Below, piece by piece: positions 1 through 5,958 of a stretch of 5,958 nucleotides of DNA. Origin of the DNA: JAUREX01 sp044356825 (GTDB lineage Bacteria > Pseudomonadota > Alphaproteobacteria > Rhodobacterales > Rhodobacteraceae); contig JBIKVM010000180.1 in NCBI GenBank assembly GCA_044356825.1, forward strand, positions 1 to 5,958, given 5' to 3'. The notes below the pieces were generated by a model. That model had not been told where the DNA came from. It did no database searches and saw only the letters and a list, made by a program, of their open reading frames with translations. Numbering within the stretch: position 1 is the first letter of the stretch; the number at the start of each line of letters is the position of its first letter. Made by a program: the position numbers and the translations under genes.

Positions 1-1010
1 TCGCCCTCGAGATGGGGCAGGAAGAGCGGGCTTTGCGCGCTGATCCGCACCTCGCCGCCGAGAGCTGCCAGATCCTCGACCGCCCGCCCCGTGATGCGGG
101 CAAGCCAGGCAAGCGAGGCCCCCCCCGCCTGCGTTGGCGCCGCGTGCAGCGTGATCCCCCGCCAGTCGGGAAAGGTCACGACCCCGCCCGCCCCGGTGCG
201 CGATTGCGCAACCACGCCCAGCACCTCGCTCGTGCCCGAGAGGTAGAAGGCCGCCCCCTCGGTTGCGACGCCAAGCCCGAACATCGAGGCCCAGGCATCC
301 ATCGTGCCCGCGCAGACGGGCACCCCGGCAAAGGGCCGCCCCGGCGCCATCCGCCCCACGACCTCGAGTGGATCGCGCAGGGGCGGCAGCAGCGCCCGCG
401 CCCGCGGCACGAGGTCGAGCACCGCCTCCGCATAGGCATGGTTGGTCCCGACCAGCCCCACGGAGGAAAGCGGATCGGCCGCGACGGCACCCGTCAGCCG
501 CGCGATCACGAAATCCTTGGGCGCCATGACATGGGCGGTCGCGGCCCAGATGTCTGCGCGCTCGGCCTCGATCCAGGCCATGCGGGCGAGGGCGTGGCTC
601 GCGTCGATCGGGATCGGGGCGCCAAGGGCCGCAACCTTGGCGGCTGGAGCGATCGCGCCCTCGAGCCGCGCGGCATGGGCGGCGGCGCGCGTGTCGGCCC
701 ATGTGATGGCCGGGCAGAGCGGGTTCAGCGCCCCGTCGCAGAAGACATGGGTGTTGACCTGCGAGGTGATGCCGATCGCCGCGACCCGACGCGCCGCCGG
801 GTGGGCGGCAAAGCGCGCCAGCGCGGCTTCGACAAGGGCAAGCCACCCCGGCGCGTCCTGCTCGGCCCTGCCCGGCGCGGGGCGCGCGGTTTCGTGCGCG
901 GCGGCGACGGCATCGAGCCGCTTGCCCCCCGGCCCCGCCATCACGGCCTTGACCGAACTGGTACCGATGTCGATCCCGATCAGGACGGGGCCGGGGGCGG
1001 CTGACGGCAT
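1..1010 (-). CDS. FGGY-family carbohydrate kinase (xylulokinase-like), C-terminus cut by left edge
   Basis: Probable cytoplasmic sugar kinase that phosphorylates an imported monosaccharide or derivative with ATP. The minus-strand frame from ATG at 1010 stays open to the left edge, giving 336 codons. Visible motifs are the N-terminal phosphate-binding GIDIGTSSVKAV (residues 12-23), TSQVNTHVF (82-90), TWADTRA (103-109), APKDFVIARLTG (163-174), GTMDAW (235-240) with the likely catalytic base Asp238, a second nucleotide-binding motif SGTSEV (258-263), and the start of the LPHLEGE motif at the edge. Family members are about 480-520 residues, so about a third of the C-terminal domain is missing. 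The start is supported by GAGGA (1019-1023 on the plus strand) 8 nt upstream of ATG. It is divergent from the ABC importer genes, which suggests shared control and substrate. The family is firm. The substrate (pentulose, hexulose or polyol) is not determined, and the substrate-site motif TSQVNTH differs from the GQMHG of classical XylB. Confidence 0.9.
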   Translation of the reverse strand, partial: MPSAAPGPVLIGIDIGTSSVKAVMAGPGGKRLDAVAAAHETARPAPGRAEQDAPGWLALVEAALARFAAHPAARRVAAIGITSQVNTHVFCDGALNPLCPAITWADTRAAAHAARLEGAIAPAAKVAALGAPIPIDASHALARMAWIEAERADIWAATAHVMAPKDFVIARLTGAVAADPLSSVGLVGTNHAYAEAVLDLVPRARALLPPLRDPLEVVGRMAPGRPFAGVPVCAGTMDAWASMFGLGVATEGAAFYLSGTSEVLGVVAQSRTGAGGVVTFPDWRGITLHAAPTQAGGASLAWLARITGRAVEDLAALGGEVRISAQSPLFLPHLEG

Positions 1011-1106
1011 GGGTGGTGTCCTCAATCTGCGGGAACTGGACGGGGGATAAGCCTTGTGGCATGTCGCCATGATACCTAACCGCCCCCCGTCAGAGAGGAC
1101 AAGCCC
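1011..1106. promoter_or_regulatory. Divergent intergenic control region between sugar kinase and ABC importer
   Basis: This 96-bp gap separates two divergent start codons, so it should hold promoters for both the kinase and the importer. Both ribosome binding sites are visible: GAGGA at 1095-1099 for the plus-strand gene and TCCTC at 1019-1023 for the minus-strand gene. The middle (about 1045-1080) is the least GC-rich part. It contains an imperfect dyad centred near 1065-1066, with two CATG tetramers (1060-1063 and 1068-1071) around TCGC and outer matching bases at 1056-1057 and 1074-1075. That could be an operator, but it is short and imperfect. I could not find a -35/-10 pair with acceptable spacing on either strand. 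Confidence 0.45.
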
Positions 1107-2024
1107 ATGACCCTTCGCCAGACCGCCATCGCCCTTGCCGCTGCCGCCGCCTTCGCGGGCCCCGCAGCCGCGCAGGAGGTGGCCGTGATCACCCCCTATC
1201 TCGCCCAGCCCGGCACGCAGTTCTACGTCGACGGCTTCTCGGCCCGCGCGGCAGAGCTTGGCTGGACGGTCAACGTCATCGATACCGCGGGCGATGTCGC
1301 AGCCGTCATCAGCCGCATCGAGGATGTGGTGAACCAGGGGGTGAAGGCGATCGTCATCAACGTCGATCCGGCCCAGATCGGCGCGGGCCTCAAGACCGCG
1401 GCCGATGCGGGCATTCCGGTCGTCGGGATGGATGCGGGCAGCGATCCGCTGGTCGCGGCCAACATCACCTCGAACGGCTATGCGATGGCGGCCGAGACGG
1501 CGGTCTATGTCGCCAACCGCATCGGCGGGGCGGGCAAGGTCGTGATGTTCACCTTCGATCCCTTCCCGCCCGTGCAGGTGCGCGGCGCGATCGCGGATGC
1601 CGTCTTCGGCAACTTCCCCGACATCGAGGTGATCGACCGCATCACCCCGGACGTGAGCGATGGCGGCATCGCCGACAGCCGCGCCCGGATGGAGGCGCTT
1701 CTGGCCGCCAACCCCGAGCCGGGCAGCATCTCGGCCGTCTGGGCCGCCTGGGACCAGCCGGCGCTCGGCGCACTGCAGGCCATCGAGGCGGCGGGGCGCC
1801 AGGCCGAGGGGATCGTCATCACCGGCATCGACGCCAACCCCCAGGCGCGCGAGGCGATCGCGGCGGGCGGCAATTTCGAGGCCTCGGTCGCGCAGGACTT
1901 CGACGGCATCGGCCGCACCACGGCCGACACGGTCGCGCGGCTGATCGCGGGCGAGACGCTGGTGCAGCGCGTGATCTATGTGCCGACGAAGCTCATCACC
2001 GCGGCGAACGTCAACGCAGAGTGA
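1107..2024 (+). CDS. Sugar ABC transporter periplasmic substrate-binding protein (RbsB-like, Peripla_BP_4 type)
   Basis: Secreted binding protein that would capture the sugar in the periplasm and deliver it to the permease. The 305-residue length is typical. A signal peptide is clear: Arg4, an Ala-rich hydrophobic core, and a probable signal peptidase I cut after Ala20-Ala21-Ala22, before Gln23. No lipobox is seen. The mature protein opens with VAVITPYLAQPG and shows the two-lobe sugar-binding pattern: the YVDGFSARAAELGW helix (40-53), the IEDVVNQGVKAIVIN segment (71-85), VVGMDAGSD (105-113), VQVRGAIADA (156-165) with Arg159 as a likely ligand contact, VWAAWDQPALGALQAI (211-226), GIDANP (240-245) and ASVAQDF (259-265). 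The start is supported by GAGGA 7 nt upstream. It is the first gene of an importer operon, followed by ATPase and permease. Transport of a monosaccharide is likely; which one (ribose, xylose, galactose or other) is not shown. Confidence 0.93.
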   Translation: MTLRQTAIALAAAAAFAGPAAAQEVAVITPYLAQPGTQFYVDGFSARAAELGWTVNVIDTAGDVAAVISRIEDVVNQGVKAIVINVDPAQIGAGLKTAADAGIPVVGMDAGSDPLVAANITSNGYAMAAETAVYVANRIGGAGKVVMFTFDPFPPVQVRGAIADAVFGNFPDIEVIDRITPDVSDGGIADSRARMEALLAANPEPGSISAVWAAWDQPALGALQAIEAAGRQAEGIVITGIDANPQAREAIAAGGNFEASVAQDFDGIGRTTADTVARLIAGETLVQRVIYVPTKLITAANVNAE

Positions 2025-2035
2025 TCGCAACCGGC

Positions 2036-2062
2036 GGGGCGCGCACGCGGTGCGCGCGCCCC
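2036..2062 (+). terminator. GC-rich hairpin between binding-protein and ATPase genes
   Basis: GGGGCGCGCAC (2036-2046) pairs with GTGCGCG...CCCC (2050-2062) across a 3-nt loop. This gives 11 base pairs with a 2-nt bulge on the right arm. It begins 12 nt after the binding-protein stop codon. No T-run follows, so it is not a classical intrinsic terminator. In binding-protein-first ABC operons, such hairpins often cause partial termination or protect the upstream mRNA from 3' exonucleases, giving more binding protein than membrane components. That role is inferred here. Confidence 0.5.
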
Positions 2063-2087
2063 GCCCCTCCTGCCCGGCCGAGGCCCC

Positions 2088-3596
2088 ATGCGCACGCTCG
2101 AGCTTGAAGGGATAGGCCGGCGCTTTGGCGCCGTTCAGGCGCTGGCGGATGTGGGCCTTGCGCTCCGCGCAGGCGAGGTTCACGCCCTCATGGGCGAGAA
2201 TGGCGCGGGCAAATCCACCCTGATCCGCATCCTCGCGGGCCTCGAACGCCCCGATGCCGGAACCATCGCGCTCGACGGTCGCGCGATCGCGCCGGGCAGC
2301 CCGGCGGCGATGCGGGCCTCGGGTCTGCGCTTCGTGCATCAGGAACTCCAGACCGTTCCCGGGCTGACGGTGGCCGAGAATATGCACCTCGACCATCCCT
2401 GCCCGACGCGCCTTGGCCTGATCGACTGGCGCGCGATGAACGGTGCCGCGGCCGAGGCGCTGGGCCGGCTCGGCCTGCGGCGGATCGATCCGCGCGCCCC
2501 CATCACCGATTACGGCACCGGAGACCGGATGCTCGTGCGCATCGCCGCGACCCTGATCGGGGGCGAGGGGGCATGGCTTTATGTCATGGACGAACCGACC
2601 GCCGCCCTGACCGAGGCCGAGGCCGAGCACCTCTTTGCCGTCATCGGCGGGCTTGTGCGCGGGGGGGCGGGGGTTCTCTATGTCTCGCACCGGATGCCCG
2701 AGGTGCTGCGCCTCGCCCACCGGGTGAGCGTGCTGCGCGAGGGGCGCCACATTTCCACCCGCCCACGGACCGAGACCGGACAGGCGCGCATCATCGCCGA
2801 GATGACGGGCCGCGACCTCGGCACGATCTTTCCCCCGCGACCGCCGCGTGCGGCCGGGACGCCCGCGGTGCTGCGGGCGACCGCTCTGGTGGCGCCGGGG
2901 ATCGGACCGGTCGATCTGGCCGTCACGCCGGGCGAGGTGCTCGGGATCGCGGGCCTTGCGGGGTCGGGGCGGGGGGCGCTGCTGCGCGCGCTGGCGGGCG
3001 CATTGCCCGCGCGCGGCGGGCAGGTCGAGCTTGACGGGATCCGCCTTGCGAACGGATCGGGCCGCGCTTGGCGCGCAGGCATCGCCTATGTCCCGCGCGA
3101 GCGGCGCTCCGAAGGGCTGATGGTGCGGCGCGCGATCTTCGAGAATGTCGCGCTGCCCCATCTGGCCGCACTCGCGCGCTGGGGCGTCATGCTCGATCAT
3201 GCCCGCCAGCGGAACCTTGCCGAAGGGCTGGGCGTGCGCGTCCTCCTGCGGGCGGCCGGCGTCGGGCAGCCCTGCGCCGAGCTTTCGGGCGGCAACCAGC
3301 AGAAGGTGCTCTTTGCCCGCGCGATCGGCGGCAAGCCGCGGGTGCTTTTGCTCGACGAGCCGACGCGGGGCGTCGACATCGGCGCGCGCCACGACATCTA
3401 CCGGCTGATCCGCGATCTCTGCGCCGAAGGCGTGGCGGTGGTGATCGCCTCGTCCGATCTGCCCGAACTCATCGGATTGTCGGACCGTATAATGCTCATG
3501 CACCGCGGCCGGCCGGGCGGGATGCTCGCCGCCGAGGGGCTGACCGAGGCCGGTCTGCTCGGCCAGCTCTATGCTCTGGCGGAGGAAGCGGCATGA
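2088..3596 (+). CDS. Sugar ABC transporter ATPase with two ABC domains (RbsA/MglA/XylG-like)
   Basis: Cytoplasmic energy-coupling subunit of the importer; 502 residues is the usual length for this duplicated-domain family. Domain 1 has Walker A GENGAGKST (36-44), Q-loop HQE (84-86), a degenerate signature YGTGDRM (142-148), Walker B LYVMDEPTAAL (164-174) and an H-loop His (YVSHRM, His201). Domain 2 has a Walker A-like AGSGRGA (291-297) without the lysine, a canonical signature LSGGNQQK (399-406), Walker B LLLDEPTRGVD (420-430), and SSDLPE (455-460) where the H-loop would be. The composite site formed by Walker A1 and signature 2 is intact, while the other looks non-hydrolytic. Loss of the second Walker A lysine is normal for this family; the weak first signature is more marked than in classical RbsA. 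GAGG lies only 4 nt before ATG 2088. The stop overlaps the permease start as ATGA. The transported sugar is unknown. Confidence 0.95.
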   Translation: MRTLELEGIGRRFGAVQALADVGLALRAGEVHALMGENGAGKSTLIRILAGLERPDAGTIALDGRAIAPGSPAAMRASGLRFVHQELQTVPGLTVAENMHLDHPCPTRLGLIDWRAMNGAAAEALGRLGLRRIDPRAPITDYGTGDRMLVRIAATLIGGEGAWLYVMDEPTAALTEAEAEHLFAVIGGLVRGGAGVLYVSHRMPEVLRLAHRVSVLREGRHISTRPRTETGQARIIAEMTGRDLGTIFPPRPPRAAGTPAVLRATALVAPGIGPVDLAVTPGEVLGIAGLAGSGRGALLRALAGALPARGGQVELDGIRLANGSGRAWRAGIAYVPRERRSEGLMVRRAIFENVALPHLAALARWGVMLDHARQRNLAEGLGVRVLLRAAGVGQPCAELSGGNQQKVLFARAIGGKPRVLLLDEPTRGVDIGARHDIYRLIRDLCAEGVAVVIASSDLPELIGLSDRIMLMHRGRPGGMLAAEGLTEAGLLGQLYALAEEAA

Positions 3597-4570
3597 TTTC
3601 GGCCTTGCGCAGGTTCGGCGGGCTTGCCGGGATGATCGCGATCTTTCTCTTCTTCGCGCTCAGCCTGCCCGACACCTTCCTCACGCTGCGCAACCTGCTC
3701 AATGTCAGCCAGCAGATCAGCATGCTCGCCGTCGTCGCCGCGACGATGACGGTCGTGATGGTGATGGGCGATTTCGACCTCTCGGTGGGGGCGATGGCGT
3801 CGCTCTCCGGGGTGGTCGCGGCGCAACTCTTCGTGCTCGACTGGCCGATCGCGGCGGCGGTCGGGGCGGCGCTGGCGGTCGGGCTTGCGGGCGGGCTGGC
3901 GAATGGCTTCGTGGTGGGGGTGGTGGGGATCCTTCCCTTTGTCGCGACGCTCGCAACGCTCACGATGTTCAGCGGGCTTGCCTTCGTCGTCAGCGACGGG
4001 CGCACCATCTTCGGCCGCGACATTCCGGCCGCCTTCGGGGATTTCGCCCGAGGCGGGCCGGTGATCGGGCAGGCGGGGGAGGTCGTCGTCGCGCTCCCCA
4101 ACCTCACGCTCGTGGCGGTGGCTGTCGTGGCGATCGTGTGGGTCGTGCTCGAACAGACGAGCTATGGCCGCCGTCTCGCCGCGATCGGGGGCAATCGAGA
4201 GGCGGCGCGGCTGGCCGGGGTGCCCGTCGTCGCGCTGCGCTTCTCGGCCTTCGCCTTCACCGGGGTCGGCGCCGCGATTGCGGGGCTGATGTATGCCAGC
4301 CGCGTCGCCTCGGCCAATCCCACGCAGGGCGACGGCCTCATGCTTGCCGCGATCGCGGCGGTGTTTCTGGGGATGACGCTGACGCGCGACGGAGAACCGC
4401 GGGTGCTCGCGACGCTGGCGGGGGTGGTGACGCTCGGGGTGCTCGACAACGGGCTGACGCAGATGCGGGTCGACAGCTATGTGCGCGAGGTTCTGGTCGG
4501 CGCGATCATCCTCGTCTCGGTCGGGCTGAGCGAGATCGGCCGCCGCGGGATCGGGCGCAGGCGCGCCTAG
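3593..4570 (+). CDS. Sugar ABC transporter permease (RbsC-like, BPD_transp_2 type)
   Basis: Inner-membrane channel subunit, probably working as a homodimer with the two-domain ATPase. The protein is 325 residues and strongly hydrophobic, with about eight to ten membrane segments. Family landmarks are GDFDLSVGAMASLSG (59-73), LPFVATLATLTMFSGLA (114-130), the cytoplasmic coupling segment YGRRLAAIGGNREAARLAGV (191-210) and GDGLMLAAIAAVFLGMT (246-262). The segment after this reads LTRDGEPRVLATLAGVV (263-279), where classical RbsC proteins have a Gly/Ser-rich GGxG stretch. The start at 3593 was chosen because ATGA overlaps the ATPase stop and GGAGGA (3581-3586) sits 6 nt upstream. The open frame extends further upstream, but that part only runs in a second frame of the ATPase gene. 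The C-terminus ends in a basic GRRGIGRRRA tail, consistent with the cytoplasmic side. Confidence 0.93.
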   Translation: MISALRRFGGLAGMIAIFLFFALSLPDTFLTLRNLLNVSQQISMLAVVAATMTVVMVMGDFDLSVGAMASLSGVVAAQLFVLDWPIAAAVGAALAVGLAGGLANGFVVGVVGILPFVATLATLTMFSGLAFVVSDGRTIFGRDIPAAFGDFARGGPVIGQAGEVVVALPNLTLVAVAVVAIVWVVLEQTSYGRRLAAIGGNREAARLAGVPVVALRFSAFAFTGVGAAIAGLMYASRVASANPTQGDGLMLAAIAAVFLGMTLTRDGEPRVLATLAGVVTLGVLDNGLTQMRVDSYVREVLVGAIILVSVGLSEIGRRGIGRRRA

Positions 4571-5274
4571 GGCAGGCGCAGCGCCGCAAGGATCGGCCCC
4601 GGTCCGGCGAGTTGCACGATCACGACGGCGGGCGAATCGCCCATGTGGTCCAGCGCGAACTCGGCCCGTGTCGCCCCGTCCCATTCCCCGAGCGTCTCCC
4701 ACGAGGTGACGACGTTGCGGTTCGCAAGCGTCTGGCCGGCATTCTCGCCGGCCTCGACCACGACATCGGCGTGCGGCAGATATTCCACGATCTGCACCAC
4801 CGCCCGCCCGACCGGGTCGGCCGCCGGGTTCAGGATCAGGAGCATCTGGCCGTCCGTGCCGACAACATCGGCCAGGACGCGCGGAGCCTCCGCCGCTGCC
4901 GCCGCGATTCGGGCTGTCACATCCTCGGCTCGCGTGCCCGGCATGGGTTCGGATCCCTGCACGACCATCTGTGGAGTGTAGATCGTGCGCGCCCCGACCC
5001 CGCGGGCATAGGCTTTCTGCCGCTCACTGAACCGGGCCTGGGCGAAGGTGTCGCGCCAGCCGATGTAATCCCAGTAATCGACATGAAGCGCGAGCGCGAT
5101 CACATCCGGGCGGTCCGCGAGATCGGCAAGGAAAGCTTCGGCCGGGGGGCAGGCGACGCAGCCCTGGGCGGTGAAGAGTTCGACCACGACCTGCGGCCCG
5201 TGCTGGGCTGTGGCCGGCAGCACGAAGGCCGGGCCACCCGCGACGATCAGGGCAAGGCGGAGAAGGCGCAGCAC
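4567..5274 (-). CDS. DUF1223 family secreted thioredoxin-like protein
   Basis: 235-residue exported protein of unknown function. The N-terminus is a signal peptide: MLRLLRL, a hydrophobic stretch, and a probable cut after Ala21-Thr22-Ala23. Mature sequence begins QHGPQ. The family hallmark follows: VELFTAQGCVACPPAEAF (31-48) with a CxxC pair Cys39/Cys42, as in thioredoxin folds. Further conserved blocks are HVDYWDYIGWRDTFA (64-78) and IYTPQMVVQG (98-107), whose Thr-Pro matches the position of the thioredoxin cis-proline. A thiol-disulfide or metal-related periplasmic role is possible but unproven; no enzymatic function is established for DUF1223 as far as I know. The start is GTG (5272-5274), with GGAG 10 nt upstream; this start places the signal peptide correctly. 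It converges on the permease and is divergent from acnA. Confidence 0.88.
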   Translation of the reverse strand: MLRLLRLALIVAGGPAFVLPATAQHGPQVVVELFTAQGCVACPPAEAFLADLADRPDVIALALHVDYWDYIGWRDTFAQARFSERQKAYARGVGARTIYTPQMVVQGSEPMPGTRAEDVTARIAAAAAEAPRVLADVVGTDGQMLLILNPAADPVGRAVVQIVEYLPHADVVVEAGENAGQTLANRNVVTSWETLGEWDGATRAEFALDHMGDSPAVVIVQLAGPGPILAALRLP

Positions 5275-5293
5275 CTTGGAACCGCTCCGATTG

Positions 5294-5321
5294 TTGACAG
5301 GCCAAGGACTAGCCCCATTTT
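5294..5321 (+). promoter_or_regulatory. Possible distal acnA promoter (TTGACA -35)
   Basis: A perfect TTGACA occurs at 5294-5299. A weak -10 candidate, CATTTT (5316-5321), lies 16 nt downstream. Alphaproteobacterial housekeeping promoters often have a strong TTGAC element and a poor -10, so this is plausible. It would give acnA a leader of about 115-120 nt. The consensus hexamer may also be chance, as it lies close to the DUF1223 start. Confidence 0.25.
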
Positions 5322-5370
5322 CCGGCTGCCGCCAATCAAGGAATTGCGAGAGGGTGCGTCATGGCGGGGG

Positions 5371-5400
5371 CTGGCGTTACGGCATACTGTCGCATACAAT
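5371..5400 (+). promoter_or_regulatory. Possible proximal acnA promoter with direct repeat GCATAC
   Basis: TACAAT at 5395-5400 matches five of six -10 consensus bases. CTGGCG (5371-5376) is a weak -35 at 18-nt spacing. Transcription would start near 5407, about 40 nt before the acnA ATG. GCATAC occurs twice, at 5382-5387 and 5392-5397, exactly one helical turn apart, and the second copy overlaps the -10. A regulator binding there would be well placed to control acnA. The regulator is not identifiable. Confidence 0.35.
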
Positions 5401-5445
5401 CTCCGCCGACCGAATCGCCACCCCGATCCAGCATGAGGCCCCGCG

Positions 5446-5940
5446 ATGACCGTGACCGTCGGACATGACAGCCAGAAGACCCGCCGCAGCCTGACCGCGG
5501 GCGGGCGCAGCTATGCCTTCTACTCGATCCCCGCCGCCGAAGAGGCGGGCCTCGGCCGCTTCGGCCGGTTGCCCGCGGCGCTCAAGGTCGTGCTCGAGAA
5601 CATGCTGCGCTTCGAGGACGGGCGGACCGTCACGGTCGAGGACATCCGCGCCTTTTCCGACTGGGCCGAGGCGGGGGGGCGCAACCCGCGCGAGATCGCC
5701 TATCGCCCGGCGCGGGTGCTCATGCAGGATTTCACCGGGGTGCCGGCCGTCGTCGATCTGGCGGCGATGCGCGACGGGATCAAGGCACTCGGCGGGGACG
5801 CGCAGAAGATCAACCCGCTGACGCCGGTCGACCTCGTGATCGACCATTCGGTGATGATCGACGAATTCGGCACCCCGCGTGCCTTCCAGCTCAATGTCGA
5901 GCGCGAGTATGAGCGCAACATCGAGCGCTACCGCTTCCTC
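5446..5940 (+). CDS. acnA: Aconitate hydratase A, N-terminal fragment only
   Basis: Cytoplasmic [4Fe-4S] enzyme of the TCA cycle interconverting citrate and isocitrate through cis-aconitate. The 165 genuine codons give the typical start of the AcnA/IRP1-type family: MTVTVGHDSQKTRRSL, then RLPAALKVVLENMLRF (44-59), NPREIAYRPARVLMQDF (82-98), TGVPAVVDLAAMRDG (99-113), and the strongly conserved INPLTPVDLVIDHSVMID (123-140). Full-length members are about 890-930 residues, so over 80% is missing, including the cluster-ligating cysteines. ATG 5446 has GAGG 7 nt upstream. The frame runs on to the window end, but the last six codons (MIRRPP) are adapter sequence; homologues continue after RYxFL with KWG or similar. 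The gene is therefore cut by the contig end, not naturally truncated. Divergent from the DUF1223 gene. Confidence 0.95.
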
Positions 5941-5958
5941 ATGATACGGCGACCACCG
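5941..5958 (+). other. Illumina P5 adapter remnant at contig end
   Basis: The final 18 bases, ATGATACGGCGACCACCG, are identical to bases 2-19 of the Illumina P5 adapter/primer as I know it. They translate in the acnA frame as MIRRPP, a string familiar from adapter-contaminated assemblies. Aconitase homology breaks exactly at the boundary. This is synthetic sequence and should be trimmed. The boundary may be uncertain by a base, because the next native codon probably also begins with A. Confidence 0.95.

Noticed and set aside
12..1004. Long plus-strand open frame opposite the sugar kinase
   Set aside because: Its product is Arg/Gly/Pro-rich and low in recognisable motifs, while the minus strand encodes a clear FGGY kinase across the same span. 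It is a GC-rich shadow.
3068..3592. Upstream extension of the permease reading frame, adding 175 residues
   Set aside because: The extension only reads the ATPase gene in a second frame. The ATGA start at 3593 with GGAGGA upstream matches the family N-terminus.
3569..4702. 377-codon minus-strand open frame opposite the permease
   Set aside because: Highly charged Arg/Asp/His-rich composition typical of an antisense shadow of a GC-rich membrane protein gene.
5024..5305. Minus-strand ATG frame starting at 5305, upstream of DUF1223
   Set aside because: It is out of frame with the DUF1223 protein and gives an Arg/Pro-rich product. The GTG at 5274 with a proper signal peptide is the better start.
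3571..5436. 621-codon plus-strand open frame crossing the permease and DUF1223 genes
   Set aside because: Arg/Gly/His-rich translation with no domains; it overlaps two well-supported genes in other frames and strands. Lack of stops reflects high GC.
5377..5847. Minus-strand 156-codon open frame across the acnA start
   Set aside because: Opposes the well-conserved aconitase N-terminus and shows no recognisable domain; treated as a shadow.
5923..5958. A divergent or novel aconitase C-terminal sequence ending in MIRRPP
   Set aside because: The bases are an exact Illumina P5 adapter match, so the change is technical and not a biological variant.

Overview
This is a GC-rich (roughly 70% G+C by eye) bacterial window. 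It reads as an alphaproteobacterium, probably Rhodobacterales/Rhodobacteraceae. That placement rests on codon use, on the N-terminus of the aconitase at the right end, and on the type of sugar ABC transporter; it is inferred from memory, not from a database search. Gene density is high: six protein-coding genes, two of them cut by the window edges, separated by short gaps. I see no RNA genes, mobile elements, CRISPR arrays or long repeats.

Left part (1-4570): a carbohydrate uptake and activation locus. A FGGY-family sugar kinase (minus strand, C-terminus beyond the left edge) is divergent from a three-gene ABC importer on the plus strand. The importer consists of a secreted RbsB-like substrate-binding protein, a two-domain RbsA/MglA-like ATPase, and an RbsC-like permease. 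A GC-rich hairpin lies between the binding-protein gene and the ATPase gene. ATPase and permease overlap by ATGA, which implies translational coupling. The likely logic is capture of a monosaccharide in the periplasm, ATP-driven import, then phosphorylation by the divergent kinase. The actual sugar cannot be read from the sequence, and no regulator, isomerase or dehydrogenase is inside the window.

Right part (4567-5958): a minus-strand DUF1223 gene (secreted, thioredoxin-like, CxxC motif) converges on the permease so tightly that one CTAG supplies both stop codons. It is divergent from acnA (aconitate hydratase), of which only about the first 165 codons are present. The 171-bp gap between them carries candidate acnA promoter elements and a 10-bp-spaced direct repeat.

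The most important observation is technical. The last 18 bases (5941-5958) match the Illumina P5 adapter, and aconitase homology stops exactly at that junction. The right end is therefore a sequencing or assembly artefact, not biology. Otherwise the window is fairly ordinary, and I did not find a convincing undescribed system.
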